Positions 8,042-16,859 of a stretch of DNA of 64,000 bases are shown here, piece by piece (position 1 is the first letter of the stretch; every line of letters begins with the position of its first letter). Source of the stretch: Actinomadura sp. WMMA1423 (GTDB taxonomy: Bacteria > Actinomycetota > Actinomycetes > Streptosporangiales > Streptosporangiaceae); NCBI RefSeq assembly GCF_006547145.1, contig NZ_CP041244.1, positions 5,270,001 through 5,334,000 of the forward strand, given 5' to 3'. A model generated the notes under the pieces. It did no database searches and was not told the DNA's origin. It saw only the letters and a program-made list of their open reading frames with translations. The position numbers and the translations under genes were made by a program.

Positions 8042-10187
8042 CGGCTGCCTCCGCTTTCCGGCGGCGCCTCGCTCTGATGGCCCGCACTCCGACGCCCACG
8101 AAGAGTACGGCAAGTCCGCCGCCGGTGATGAGCAGCGCGAGCCGCCCGTACCCGGTCACGACGACCGTGATGGTCTCGCCGTCACCGTACGTCCGGCCGC
8201 CCGCGTCGGGAATCTGCAGATCGAGGTGGACGCCGAAGTTGCCGTTACCGGCCGCCTGCGCGGGGATCCACCGCTGGGCCCGCTCCCCGGGCCCGAGCTC
8301 GATCACCGCGTCGTCGGGCTCCAGCCCCCCGAGCTGGAGCTTGGCCGTGTTCTCGGAGGTCACGACGAGCTTGACCTTTACGGACTGGTCGTTGAGGCGG
8401 TTCTCGACCAGGACGGGGAGCTTGCCCGAGCTGCCCCCCATGAGCACGCGCCTGTTCTTCGGGGGGACGACGCGGACCCGGTGCATGTCCTCCCTGAGCT
8501 CGTCCTCCAGCTCCTTGCGGGCCCGTTTGGCGCGCCCCTGCGACGTCCGCCAGGCGACCGACTCCAGCCGCAGCACGGCGCGCTCGTAGGAGATCTTGAC
8601 CGGGCCGGTCATCACGGCCTGGAACGTCGCCGCGCGCTTCGCGATCGCCTGGGTCTGGTCGAGGTGGACGTCGCCGAGCTCGTACTTCTCGTAGTCGTCG
8701 GAGTAGCCGTGGAAGGCGCGGGCCTGAGGCTGGGCGGCCTCGACCGAGCGCAGCGGGACCTCGCGCAGCCAGGCCGCGGCCTTGGTGTAGGTCAGCAGGT
8801 TCTTGGCGAGCCCGTCGGCGGGGTCCCAGTGGCGGTCGGGGGCGACGACGACGGTCCGCGGCACGCTCGGCGCCTCCGCCGCGATCATCGCGGTCTCGGC
8901 GAGGAAGCGCTGCTCGCTCAGCAGCGCCCGGGAGGCCGAGCGTGATCCCTCGTCGAGCATCTGGGTGATCGTCTGGTCGTAGAGGAGCGCCTTCTTGGTG
9001 CCGCGCTGCGTCTGGAGCGCGGTGGTCGCGTTCGGCAGCGCCCCCGTCGCGGGGTTCTCGAACTGCGAGCTGCCCATCAGGAACGACCCGCCGTCCTTCA
9101 GGGCGTACTTGGCGAGTTGTTCGAGCGTGCCCGGCCCGCCGACGCCGGACGCCGGCCAGGCGATGTGCGCGTCGGGCCGGCGGCCGAGGACCTCCGCCAC
9201 GAGGCCGGTGTTCCGCTCGTCGAACGCGACGCCGATGTCGCGGGTCGACTTGCGCCTGACGAGCGCCGTGACGTCGGGGTCGCCGTAGGGGAGGACGAAG
9301 TAGGGGTCGCCCTTGGAGGCGTTCTTCAGCGCCGTGAGCCACGTCGCCGCGACCGTGCTCTTCTCCTTGCGGACGCCCTTCCTGGCTCCGGGCGCCTTGA
9401 CGTAGTAGGCGCCGGACGCCATCTGCCGCACGTCGTCCAGCAGCGCCGGGTCTATGGCCCAGGTGACCGGCGCGTCGGTGGTGGCGGCCGCGTCCACGAG
9501 CTTGTGGAGCCGGCCGCCGGGCGCCAGCTCCTTGCTGAGGTCGTCGTCGATGAAGGTGCGGTCGTTGGCGCGGTGCATCCGGTCGGCCAGGGGCAGGACC
9601 CAGCCGACCGCCACCGGCTTGAAGCTGCGCTGCTTCGGCATCAGCGTGAGGAAGGTCGTCAGGCCGCCGACGACCTGCTGCGCGGAGTTCAGCACCTCGA
9701 CGCGCATCGGGTACACGCCGGGGGTGGCGGCGGGCGCGCGCAGGCCCAGCTGCCGCGCGGTGGTCCGGAAGCTCCAGCCCTGGGTCACGCCGGGCCTGGA
9801 CGCCTGCGCGAGCGGCTGCTGCTGCGGGGCGACGTTGGGCAGCGCGGTCTGCTGCCCGGAGGCGAGCTGGTCGAGCTGGCTCCGGCTGGTCACGGGCTGG
9901 GCGCTGTAGCGCAGCCGCAGGGTGAGGCCGTCCAGGGCGTGGTCGCCGCGGTTCCGCGCCGCCCCCGAAATCTCGATCTTGGATGTCGCGGTGACGGTCT
10001 TCGGGGTGATCTTGGTGACCGCGAGCGCCACCTGGGCTCGTGCCTGAGCCGCCTCGGGGACGCGCGCGGGGGCCTTCGCGAGGGTCCGCGTCCGGGCCCC
10101 GGCGGGGGACGCCATGGCCGGGGCGGCCGCCATCGCGAGACAGGGCATTAGCGCGGCCAGCGCCAACGCGCGTCCGACCGCCCTCAC
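7710..10187 (-). CDS. Secreted membrane-anchored DUF6049 family protein
   Basis: The protein of about 825 residues begins with a signal peptide (RALALAALMPCLAMAAAPAMA). A long extracellular part follows, including an immunoglobulin-like early segment and a central alpha/beta part with WAIDPALLDDV. A C-terminal helix (LALLITGGGLAVLFVGVGV) and a basic stop-transfer RARRRRK come next. This is the layout of the DUF6049 proteins found just upstream of murJ across Actinomycetota; their function is not established. The cytosolic tail is Pro/Gly/Ala-rich and continues to the first in-frame stop at 7710, inside murJ. GTG 10187 was chosen because the signal peptide begins there. Confidence 0.85.
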   Translation of the reverse strand: MRAVGRALALAALMPCLAMAAAPAMASPAGARTRTLAKAPARVPEAAQARAQVALAVTKITPKTVTATSKIEISGAARNRGDHALDGLTLRLRYSAQPVTSRSQLDQLASGQQTALPNVAPQQQPLAQASRPGVTQGWSFRTTARQLGLRAPAATPGVYPMRVEVLNSAQQVVGGLTTFLTLMPKQRSFKPVAVGWVLPLADRMHRANDRTFIDDDLSKELAPGGRLHKLVDAAATTDAPVTWAIDPALLDDVRQMASGAYYVKAPGARKGVRKEKSTVAATWLTALKNASKGDPYFVLPYGDPDVTALVRRKSTRDIGVAFDERNTGLVAEVLGRRPDAHIAWPASGVGGPGTLEQLAKYALKDGGSFLMGSSQFENPATGALPNATTALQTQRGTKKALLYDQTITQMLDEGSRSASRALLSEQRFLAETAMIAAEAPSVPRTVVVAPDRHWDPADGLAKNLLTYTKAAAWLREVPLRSVEAAQPQARAFHGYSDDYEKYELGDVHLDQTQAIAKRAATFQAVMTGPVKISYERAVLRLESVAWRTSQGRAKRARKELEDELREDMHRVRVVPPKNRRVLMGGSSGKLPVLVENRLNDQSVKVKLVVTSENTAKLQLGGLEPDDAVIELGPGERAQRWIPAQAAGNGNFGVHLDLQIPDAGGRTYGDGETITVVVTGYGRLALLITGGGLAVLFVGVGVRAIRARRRRKAEAAGDGSTGMGSAGTGEPGSGLPGPGFPGPGVPAAEYSGPPGAGVPAAGESPGVPPGTSAPGSGPSGAAGADGQAGYGAGPAGARPEDPAAVPGPAADGHAAGRGEHRRRDGG

Positions 10188-10376
10188 GCCGTGTCCGCCC
10201 TCACGCCGGGCCCGTCCGCAGGCCGTCCGGCGACGCGAGGACAGGCTGAGGACGGCGGGCGTAGATTTCCCGCACCACGGCCCCGATGTTAGTCCGTCGG
10301 TGTTCATGGCGTTGCCGGGCGCCGCCGGCCGCGGCGGCCCCGGGGGCGTCCGGCGCGGCGGCGCCGGACGGGCCTC

Positions 10377-10904
10377 TCAGGTCGTCGCGTGGTCCAGACC
10401 TGGAGCGCGCGAGGCCAGGAGGTCGACGGGTTCGGCGCGGCAGAGGGAGTACAGGACGTCGGCCTTGATGCCGAGCGCCGTGGACGCCTCGCCGGTCGCG
10501 GTGTAGACGATGTCGCCCGCGTGGGGCCCGTCCACGAGGCTCCGGTCGATCAGCAGGGGCATCGAGTCCGGCAGGAGGATCGGGCAGACCAGGCCCGCGG
10601 CGTACTCGGTCACGGCGTTGACCACGTCCGCGTGCGCGTGCCGGACGCTCCGGGCGCCGACGGCGAGCCGGACCGCCTCGGCGGACGGCCACCGCCCCGC
10701 GGGCACGATCGCCCCGGCCAGGAAGTGCCGGCCGCGGGTGCCGCCCTCGCAGGAGTAGACGCGCGTCACCAGGCACCGGTCGGACGGCAGGCCGAGCGCC
10801 CTGGGCAGTTCGTCCGCCCGGGACATGGCGAGGCGCAGCCGCACGATCTCATGCGCCGTCTCCCACCCGAGAAGGGCTCGGTGGATGGTGAGAGCGTCCT
10901 TCAT
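10377..10904 (-). CDS. YbaK/prolyl-tRNA editing domain protein
   Basis: The 175-residue protein matches the YbaK/ProRS-INS deacylase fold. It has an N-terminal helix, a central AVTEYAAGLVCPILLPDSMPLLID segment and the TGEASTALGIKADVL motif near the end. Members hydrolyse mischarged aminoacyl-tRNAs such as Cys-tRNA(Pro) or Ala-tRNA(Pro). Specificity here cannot be told, and the usual catalytic Lys is not clearly placed. ATG 10904 has no strong ribosome site. It is divergent from cca, another tRNA-related gene, across 379 bp. Confidence 0.8.
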   Translation of the reverse strand: MKDALTIHRALLGWETAHEIVRLRLAMSRADELPRALGLPSDRCLVTRVYSCEGGTRGRHFLAGAIVPAGRWPSAEAVRLAVGARSVRHAHADVVNAVTEYAAGLVCPILLPDSMPLLIDRSLVDGPHAGDIVYTATGEASTALGIKADVLYSLCRAEPVDLLASRAPGLDHATT

Positions 10905-11283
10905 GTTCGGCTCCGTCCCGCGGGGCGCGCCCCGCTCATCCCCCGGATCTGGTCTCCCTGTGGCTCATGCTTCGCGCACATGCGGGGGAAGTCCCCACAT
11001 ACCCAGAACGGCTGGTCTAATCCCCGCCGCACGGCACTCGGACCCTCGCGACGCGCCTCAACCGCACGTGCGGCGGACCGTGGCCCTTTTGGATCCCGCT
11101 ACCGTTGTCGTACGGGAGGCTCACCGGGTCGCGCGGAGCGTCGTCGGGACGCCCGAAACGTAACCCGGGGATCGCGGCATGAGAAGGGCTCCGTCCTCCT
11201 TCGGCCCCGAAAGGACTCCCGCGCGGACCCCCGTGCTCACCAGAAACTCCTTTGTCAGCCCGTCAACCAAGGAAATACGCTCG
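10905..11283. other. Divergent promoter region of the YbaK-like gene and cca
   Basis: These 379 bp contain no convincing gene. They should hold the promoters of both flanking genes. An imperfect inverted repeat around a GGGG...CCCC core lies near 10981-10999. Otherwise I see no recognisable element. Confidence 0.5.
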
Positions 11284-12756
11284 ATGGCCGTGCCTGACCA
11301 GAACGTGACCCCAGAGTCCTCGCGGCGCCCCGCGATCGCCGAGCTGCTGCGCGGGATCGCGCCCGTCGCCGACGAGCTCGGCGCCCGGTTCGCGGCGGCC
11401 GGTCACGAACTGGCGCTGGTCGGCGGACCCGTCCGGGACGCGCTGCTGCGCCGTCCGACCAAGGACGTGGACCTCACCACCGACGCACCGCCCGAGCGCA
11501 CCCTGGAGCTCATCCGCGGCTGGGCGGACGCGCACTGGACGATCGGCATCGAGTTCGGCACGGTCGGCCTGCGCAAGGACGGCGTCGAGCTGGAGATCAC
11601 CACCTACCGCAGCGAGTCCTACGACCCGAAGTCCCGCAAGCCGGAGGTCTCCTACGGGACGTCCCTCGTGGAGGACCTGCGCCGCCGCGACTTCGCCGTC
11701 AACGCGATGGCGGCGCGGCTGCCCGGGCACGAGTTCGTCGACCCGTTCGGCGGCCTCACCGACCTGCAGCGCAAGGTGCTGCGGACGCCCGGCCGCCCGG
11801 AGGACTCCTTCAGCGACGACCCGCTCCGGATGATGCGCGCCGCCCGGTTCGCCTCGCAGCTCGGCTTCACCGTCGCGCCCGACGTCGTCCGCGCGATGAA
11901 GGACATGGCGGGCCGCATCGAGATCGTGTCGGCCGAGCGCGTCCGGGACGAGCTGTCCAAGCTGCTCTGCGGCCGGTACCCGCGGCAGGGCCTGGCGCTG
12001 CTGGTGGAGACGGGGCTCGCCGCGCACGTCCTGCCCGAGCTGCCGAAGCTGCGGCTGGAGATCGACGAGCACCACCGGCACAAGGACGTCTACGAGCACT
12101 CGCTGATCGTCCTGGAGCAGGCGATCGCGCAGGAGGAGGACGGCCCCGACCTCGTGCTGCGGCTCGCGGCGCTGCTGCACGACATCGGCAAGCCGAAGAC
12201 CCGCCGGTTCGAGCCGGGCGGGCGCGTCTCGTTCCACCACCACGAGGTCGTCGGCGCGAAGATGACCCGCAAGCGGCTGACCGCGCTGCGCTACCCCAAG
12301 GACGTCATCTCCGACGTCTCCCGCCTGGTGGAGCTGCACCTGCGGTTCCACGGCTACGGCACCGGCGAGTGGACGGACTCGGCGGTCCGCCGCTACGTCC
12401 GCGACGCCGGGCCGCTGCTGTCCCGCCTGCACAAGCTGACCCGCGCCGACTGCACTACCCGCAACAAGCGCAAGGCCGACCGGCTGCGCCGCACCTACGA
12501 CGGCCTGGAGGTGCGGATCGAGCGGCTGGCCGAGGAGGAGGAGCTGGCCGCGATCCGCCCGGAGATCGACGGCAACGAGATCCAGGAGATCCTCGGCATC
12601 GCCCCCGGGCCCCTCGTCGGGCGGGCCTACAAGTTCCTCCTCGACCTCCGCCTGGACCAGGGCATGATCGGCAAGGAGGCCGCGGCCGAGGAGCTGCGCC
12701 GCTGGGCCGCCGCCGAGGGCGTCGGCGCCCCCACCGCCGAGGAGGAGGGCGAATGA
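11284..12756 (+). CDS. cca: CCA tRNA nucleotidyltransferase
   Basis: The 490-residue enzyme adds or repairs the 3'-CCA of tRNAs. It is a class II nucleotidyltransferase with the LVGGPVRDALL motif near residue 42, the metal-binding Asp-Val-Asp-Leu-Thr-Thr near 59, the template-like RRRDFAVNAMA segment, and a C-terminal HD phosphohydrolase domain (LLHDIGKP and a following FHHHEVVGAKM). ATG 11284 has AAGGAA 8 bases upstream; the in-frame extension upstream was discarded. The gene overlaps bioA by 4 bp (ATGA), suggesting coupled translation. This is the usual actinobacterial position of cca near murJ. Confidence 0.96.
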   Translation: MAVPDQNVTPESSRRPAIAELLRGIAPVADELGARFAAAGHELALVGGPVRDALLRRPTKDVDLTTDAPPERTLELIRGWADAHWTIGIEFGTVGLRKDGVELEITTYRSESYDPKSRKPEVSYGTSLVEDLRRRDFAVNAMAARLPGHEFVDPFGGLTDLQRKVLRTPGRPEDSFSDDPLRMMRAARFASQLGFTVAPDVVRAMKDMAGRIEIVSAERVRDELSKLLCGRYPRQGLALLVETGLAAHVLPELPKLRLEIDEHHRHKDVYEHSLIVLEQAIAQEEDGPDLVLRLAALLHDIGKPKTRRFEPGGRVSFHHHEVVGAKMTRKRLTALRYPKDVISDVSRLVELHLRFHGYGTGEWTDSAVRRYVRDAGPLLSRLHKLTRADCTTRNKRKADRLRRTYDGLEVRIERLAEEEELAAIRPEIDGNEIQEILGIAPGPLVGRAYKFLLDLRLDQGMIGKEAAAEELRRWAAAEGVGAPTAEEEGE

Positions 12757-14066
12757 TCCCGCTCCAGCTGGGACGGATGAGCCCCCGCGAGGCCGAGCGC
12801 ATGCAGGAGTTCGACCGCGAGCACATCTGGCACCCGTACGCGCCGATGCCCGCGACGGTGCCCGCGCTGCCGGTCGTGTCGGCGGCCGGGGTGCGGCTCA
12901 CCCTCGCGGACGGCACCGAGCTGATCGACGGCATGTCCTCCTGGTGGGCGGCCGTGCACGGCTACAACCACCCGAAGCTGAACGCCGCCGTCACCGGGCA
13001 GCTCGGCAAGATGGCGCACGTGATGTTCGGGGGGCTCACGCACCCGCCCGCCGTCCGGCTCGCCGAGCGGCTGGTCGAGATCACCCCGGAGCCGCTGACC
13101 AAGGTCTTCTTCGCCGACTCCGGATCCGTCGGGGTCGAGGTCGCGATCAAGATGGCGCTGCAGTACTGGCGGTCGCAGGGGCGTCCGGAGCGGCGCCGGC
13201 TCCTCACCGTCCGGGGCGGCTACCACGGCGACACGTTCGGCGACATGGCCGTCTGCGACCCGGTGAACGGGATGCACCACATGTTCACCGACGTCCTCAG
13301 CCAGCACGTCTTCGCGCCCGAGCCCCCGCTCGGCTACAACGAAGGACCCGACGAGGCGTACCTGGCCGGGCTGGCCGATCTCGCCGAGAAGCACGCCGGG
13401 GAGCTCGCCGGGATCATCGCGGAGCCGATCGTCCAGGGCGCCGGAGGCATGCGCTTCTACGCCCCCGAGTACCTGCGCGCGCTCCGCGACATCGCCGACG
13501 AGCACGGCCTGCTGCTCATCCTGGACGAGATCGCCACCGGGTTCGGCCGGACGGGCGAGCTGTGGGGCTGCGACCACGCCGAGGTCGTCCCGGACATCAT
13601 GTGCCTCGGCAAGGCCCTGACCGGCGGCTACATGACGATGGCCGCGACGCTGTGCTCCGACCGCGTCGCCGAGGGCATCACCTCCGGCGAGGCCGGCGTC
13701 CTGATGCACGGGCCCACCTACATGGCCAACCCGCTGGCCGCGGCCGTCGCGTCCGCCTCGGTCGACCTGCTCCTCTCGCGCGACTGGCGGGACGAGGTCG
13801 ACACCATCGAGGCCGTCCTGACCAGCGAGCTCGACGGCGTGGGCGACCTTCCCGGGGTGGCGGACGCCCGCGTCCTCGGCGCGATCGGCGTGGTGGAGGC
13901 GCGGGAGCCGGTGGACGTCCGGGCCGTCCAGGAGATCGCCATGGCGCACGGCGTGTGGCTGCGGCCCTTCGGCAAGCTCGTCTACACGATGCCGCCGTAC
14001 GTGTGCACCGAGGACGAGGTCCACCACATCGCCGCCGCCCTCCAGGCCATAGCGGAGTCGTTCTAA
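12753..14066 (+). CDS. bioA: Adenosylmethionine-8-amino-7-oxononanoate aminotransferase
   Basis: The 437-residue protein is a class III PLP aminotransferase that converts KAPA to DAPA in biotin synthesis, using S-adenosylmethionine as amino donor. Diagnostic segments are IWHPYAPM near the start, MSSWWAAVHGYNHP, the cofactor-binding DEIATGFGRTG and the Schiff-base lysine in CLGKALTGGY. The start overlaps the cca stop codon by ATGA. No bioB, bioD or bioF is nearby, so the gene is an orphan of its pathway riding on the cca transcript. Its stop codon overlaps that of the converging MFS gene. Confidence 0.93.
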   Translation: MIPLQLGRMSPREAERMQEFDREHIWHPYAPMPATVPALPVVSAAGVRLTLADGTELIDGMSSWWAAVHGYNHPKLNAAVTGQLGKMAHVMFGGLTHPPAVRLAERLVEITPEPLTKVFFADSGSVGVEVAIKMALQYWRSQGRPERRRLLTVRGGYHGDTFGDMAVCDPVNGMHHMFTDVLSQHVFAPEPPLGYNEGPDEAYLAGLADLAEKHAGELAGIIAEPIVQGAGGMRFYAPEYLRALRDIADEHGLLLILDEIATGFGRTGELWGCDHAEVVPDIMCLGKALTGGYMTMAATLCSDRVAEGITSGEAGVLMHGPTYMANPLAAAVASASVDLLLSRDWRDEVDTIEAVLTSELDGVGDLPGVADARVLGAIGVVEAREPVDVRAVQEIAMAHGVWLRPFGKLVYTMPPYVCTEDEVHHIAAALQAIAESF

Positions 14067-15667
14067 CGCAGGGCGGGCGCGGGACGGCGCCGCATGCGGG
14101 ACGCGGCGGTCCAGTAGGCGACGGCGCCCGCTCCGTAGGCGACGACCACCGCGAGCAGCGTGAGGCCGGCGCGGCCGTCCGGGGGCAGCCAGGTCGCGGC
14201 AGCGGCGGCGGCAGCGGCGAACGTCGCGTTGAAGAGCATGTCGTAGACGGCGAAGACCCGTCCCCGGTAGGCGTCCTCGATCGTCTCCTGCAACGTCGTG
14301 TCGACGCACAGCTTGACGCCCTGCGACACGACGCCGAGGAGGAAGGCGCCGGCCGCCCAGGGGCGCTCCGAGAACGGCATGCCCAGCACGAGCAGGCCCA
14401 CCGCCGCGCCGCCGAGCTGCCACGCGACCCACGCCTGCTTGCTGATGCGCCGCACCACCGGCGGGGTGACCAGCGCCGCCGCGAAGTACCCGGCGCCGGA
14501 CACCCCGAGCATCAGCGCGAACGTCTCCAGCCCCCGGTCGGGGTCGCCGGCGAAGTGGTTCCGGCACAGCAGCAGCGTCATGATCAGGACGATGCCGTAC
14601 AGGAAGCGGTGGAACGAGATCGCGCCGAGCGCCAGCGCCGCCTGCGGCCGCCGCACGATATGCCGCGCCCCGTCCGCGAGCCCGCTGAGCACCCCGCCGA
14701 GCACCTCGACGACCCGAGGCGCATCCGAGACCCCGGCCCCCGCGTCCTCGGCCGCCACCGCGGGTCCCTCCGCGACGTCCGCCCGACGCGACGTAGGCAC
14801 TCCCGCCGCACCCGACACCGCCCCGCCAGACGCGTCCGACATGGACGCCCTTGGCCTCGCTGGCGCGTCCGACGCCGCCGCGGCCGCTGCGGGGGACGCA
14901 TCCGCCGGATCCGAAGGACCTGGCACGTCCAGCATGGGCGGCCCCTGCCTTGAGGGCGCGTCCGACGTCGACGACACCGCGCCCGCCTTGGCCGCCTGCG
15001 CGACCGCTGGGGCGGACGTCTCGGGCGAAGCACCTTCGGCCGTCCGGTGCGGACCCAGCAGGCCCTTGGGCAGCGTGGTCGCGATCAGCCCCGCCAGCAT
15101 GAACAGGGTCGCCGCCACCACGAGGATCAGGGCCGTCCCCTCGTGCCCGGCGCCGAAGGCGCGACGTAGCCCGTAGCCGGCGCCCGCCCCCGCGAACGCG
15201 ATGACCGTCCCGGACGTGACCGTGAACGCGTTCGCCGTGACCAGTTGGTCACGGCGCACCACGTGCGGGAGCGCGGCCGACAGCGCGGCGAGGAAGAAGC
15301 GGTTCACGCCCAGCGCGACGAGCACGCCGAGGAAGAAGCCGAGCCCGTCCTGCCCCGCCGCCACGAGCCCGGCGACGAGCAGCACGAGCAGCGCGCGCAG
15401 CACGGGCGTCCACACGAGGATCTGCCGCCGCCGCCACCGGTCGATGAACACCCCGGCGAAGGGCCCGAGCGCCGAGTAGGGCAGCAGCGTCACCGCGAAC
15501 GCGGCCGCCGCCTTGGTCGCCGTCGTCTGCCGCTCCGGCGAGAAGAACACGTATCCCGCGAGCGCCACCTGGAACACGCCGTCGGTCAACTGCGAGGCGA
15601 GCCGCGTCCCGTACAGCCGCCGGAAATCCCGCCCCCGCAAGATCCCCCGCAACTCCCCAGCCCGCAT
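14063..15667 (-). CDS. MFS transporter with long cytosolic loop
   Basis: The membrane protein of about 534 residues belongs to the major facilitator superfamily. About six N-terminal helices begin after FRRLYGTRLASQLTDG, and the second half begins near ALGAISFHRFLYGIVLI. The two halves are joined by an unusually long Ala/Ser/Pro/Asp-rich loop of some 130 residues (coordinates about 14710-15060). This loop looks like degenerate repeats of an Ala-Ser-Asp-Ala-Pro type and should be disordered. The substrate is unknown. ATG 15667 gives the conserved MRAGELRGILRG start. It ends tail-to-tail with bioA with overlapping stop codons and no room for a terminator. Confidence 0.85.
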   Translation of the reverse strand: MRAGELRGILRGRDFRRLYGTRLASQLTDGVFQVALAGYVFFSPERQTTATKAAAAFAVTLLPYSALGPFAGVFIDRWRRRQILVWTPVLRALLVLLVAGLVAAGQDGLGFFLGVLVALGVNRFFLAALSAALPHVVRRDQLVTANAFTVTSGTVIAFAGAGAGYGLRRAFGAGHEGTALILVVAATLFMLAGLIATTLPKGLLGPHRTAEGASPETSAPAVAQAAKAGAVSSTSDAPSRQGPPMLDVPGPSDPADASPAAAAAASDAPARPRASMSDASGGAVSGAAGVPTSRRADVAEGPAVAAEDAGAGVSDAPRVVEVLGGVLSGLADGARHIVRRPQAALALGAISFHRFLYGIVLIMTLLLCRNHFAGDPDRGLETFALMLGVSGAGYFAAALVTPPVVRRISKQAWVAWQLGGAAVGLLVLGMPFSERPWAAGAFLLGVVSQGVKLCVDTTLQETIEDAYRGRVFAVYDMLFNATFAAAAAAAATWLPPDGRAGLTLLAVVVAYGAGAVAYWTAASRMRRRPAPALR

Positions 15668-15758
15668 CCGCTCAGAGTATGTGCTGTTCTCTGTGCACTC
15701 CTCCTCCCGCGGACCGACCATCCTCCGGCAGATGATCCGAATTCCGCGTCAGGCGGGG

Positions 15759-16778
15759 TCACTTCATCGGGGCGAGACAGGTCGGTGAATCGACGGGCTG
15801 GCTTCCGGGCGTGGAGGAATGAGCGACCCTGCCGATGGCGTCCTCCCGCCGGCCGGCGGCGCCCATTCGCCAGACATCCTGGTAGGAGACGCGTCCCGGC
15901 GCGAATCCGTCCTTGATCGGTTTGGTCCTCTTGGTGCAGTTGTAGGGAGTGAGGGCGAAGGGATTGCCGCGGTTGTCGATGGTCAGGGTCTTGGGCCGGC
16001 CGCCGAGGTGGTAGACGATCCGGATCTGGAAGGTCACCGCCGTGCGGGTGCTGATCGACTTGATTCCGATCGAGTCCTGCTGGCCGTCCTTCACGGTGAT
16101 GGTGTTGTGGTTGAAGAACAGGTCCCCGGGCCGGCCGCCGGAGGTCACGTCGTCCTCGACCTCGCGGGCACGCGGCTCGAACTCGTCGAAGTTGAAGATC
16201 ATCTTGAAGGGTTCGCCGCCTTCCTGGGGTGGGATGTCGACCAGGGTCCCGGCGTAGGGGCGGGTGCGCCTGATGTTGACGGGCCGGACGTCGTCCACGA
16301 AGAGCGGCTGGTTGCGGCGGCCCTCCAGCCTGACCATCAGGTAGAGCGCGTCCAGATTGGCGCCGCCGACCGCTCGCACTTCGTTGATCAGGCCGGACAG
16401 GCTGTGGCCGGGGCCCTCGGCCTGACCGCCGAACCTCCAGGTCCTGAGGAATCGCTTCTGCGGGGGTGTCAGGGCGACCCCCCTGGGAGTCGCGATCTGA
16501 TACGCGGGGTCGTTGAAGCTCACCGACCAGCGGACGTCCTGGTCGCCGCCGGGCCGGGTGACGGCGCGGACCTTGTCCTTGGCGGCCGGCGTGTCGAAGG
16601 CCTGGGCGACGACGAAGAGGATGAGGGCGAGGACGAGGGGCGTGGCGATCGCGGTGGCGCACCCGGCGGGTGTGCGCAGCCAGCCGCGTAACCGCGGGGG
16701 CGGCTCTGCCGGCGGATGAGGTCGGGCCGGCCTGCGGGGCGGCCGGTGGGACGGACCTGGCGGATGCTGCTCGGGCAC
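15759..16778 (-). CDS. Membrane-anchored protein of unknown function
   Basis: I do not recognise this 339-residue protein. It has a Pro/Arg-rich N-terminus of about 35 residues, one membrane helix (ATPLVLALILFVVAQAF) and a long, probably extracytoplasmic, beta-rich part with several WSVSFNDPAY- and IRIVYHLGG-like strands. GTG 16778 has GGAG 5 bases upstream. It lies 82 bp from the substrate-binding protein gene on the same strand and may be co-transcribed with it. Confidence 0.7.
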   Translation of the reverse strand: MPEQHPPGPSHRPPRRPARPHPPAEPPPRLRGWLRTPAGCATAIATPLVLALILFVVAQAFDTPAAKDKVRAVTRPGGDQDVRWSVSFNDPAYQIATPRGVALTPPQKRFLRTWRFGGQAEGPGHSLSGLINEVRAVGGANLDALYLMVRLEGRRNQPLFVDDVRPVNIRRTRPYAGTLVDIPPQEGGEPFKMIFNFDEFEPRAREVEDDVTSGGRPGDLFFNHNTITVKDGQQDSIGIKSISTRTAVTFQIRIVYHLGGRPKTLTIDNRGNPFALTPYNCTKRTKPIKDGFAPGRVSYQDVWRMGAAGRREDAIGRVAHSSTPGSQPVDSPTCLAPMK

Positions 16779-16859
16779 GTGATCTCCAGATGACTCTCCG
16801 CCTCGATTATGGACGTGCCGCTGCGGGGGCGGGGCCGGCCGGCGGGCTCCGCCCCCCGA

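Noticed and set aside
5852..8077. Plus-strand open frame of 741 codons opposite murJ
   Set aside because: Composition is a charged, His/Asp/Arg-rich shadow; MurJ on the other strand has clear transmembrane signatures.
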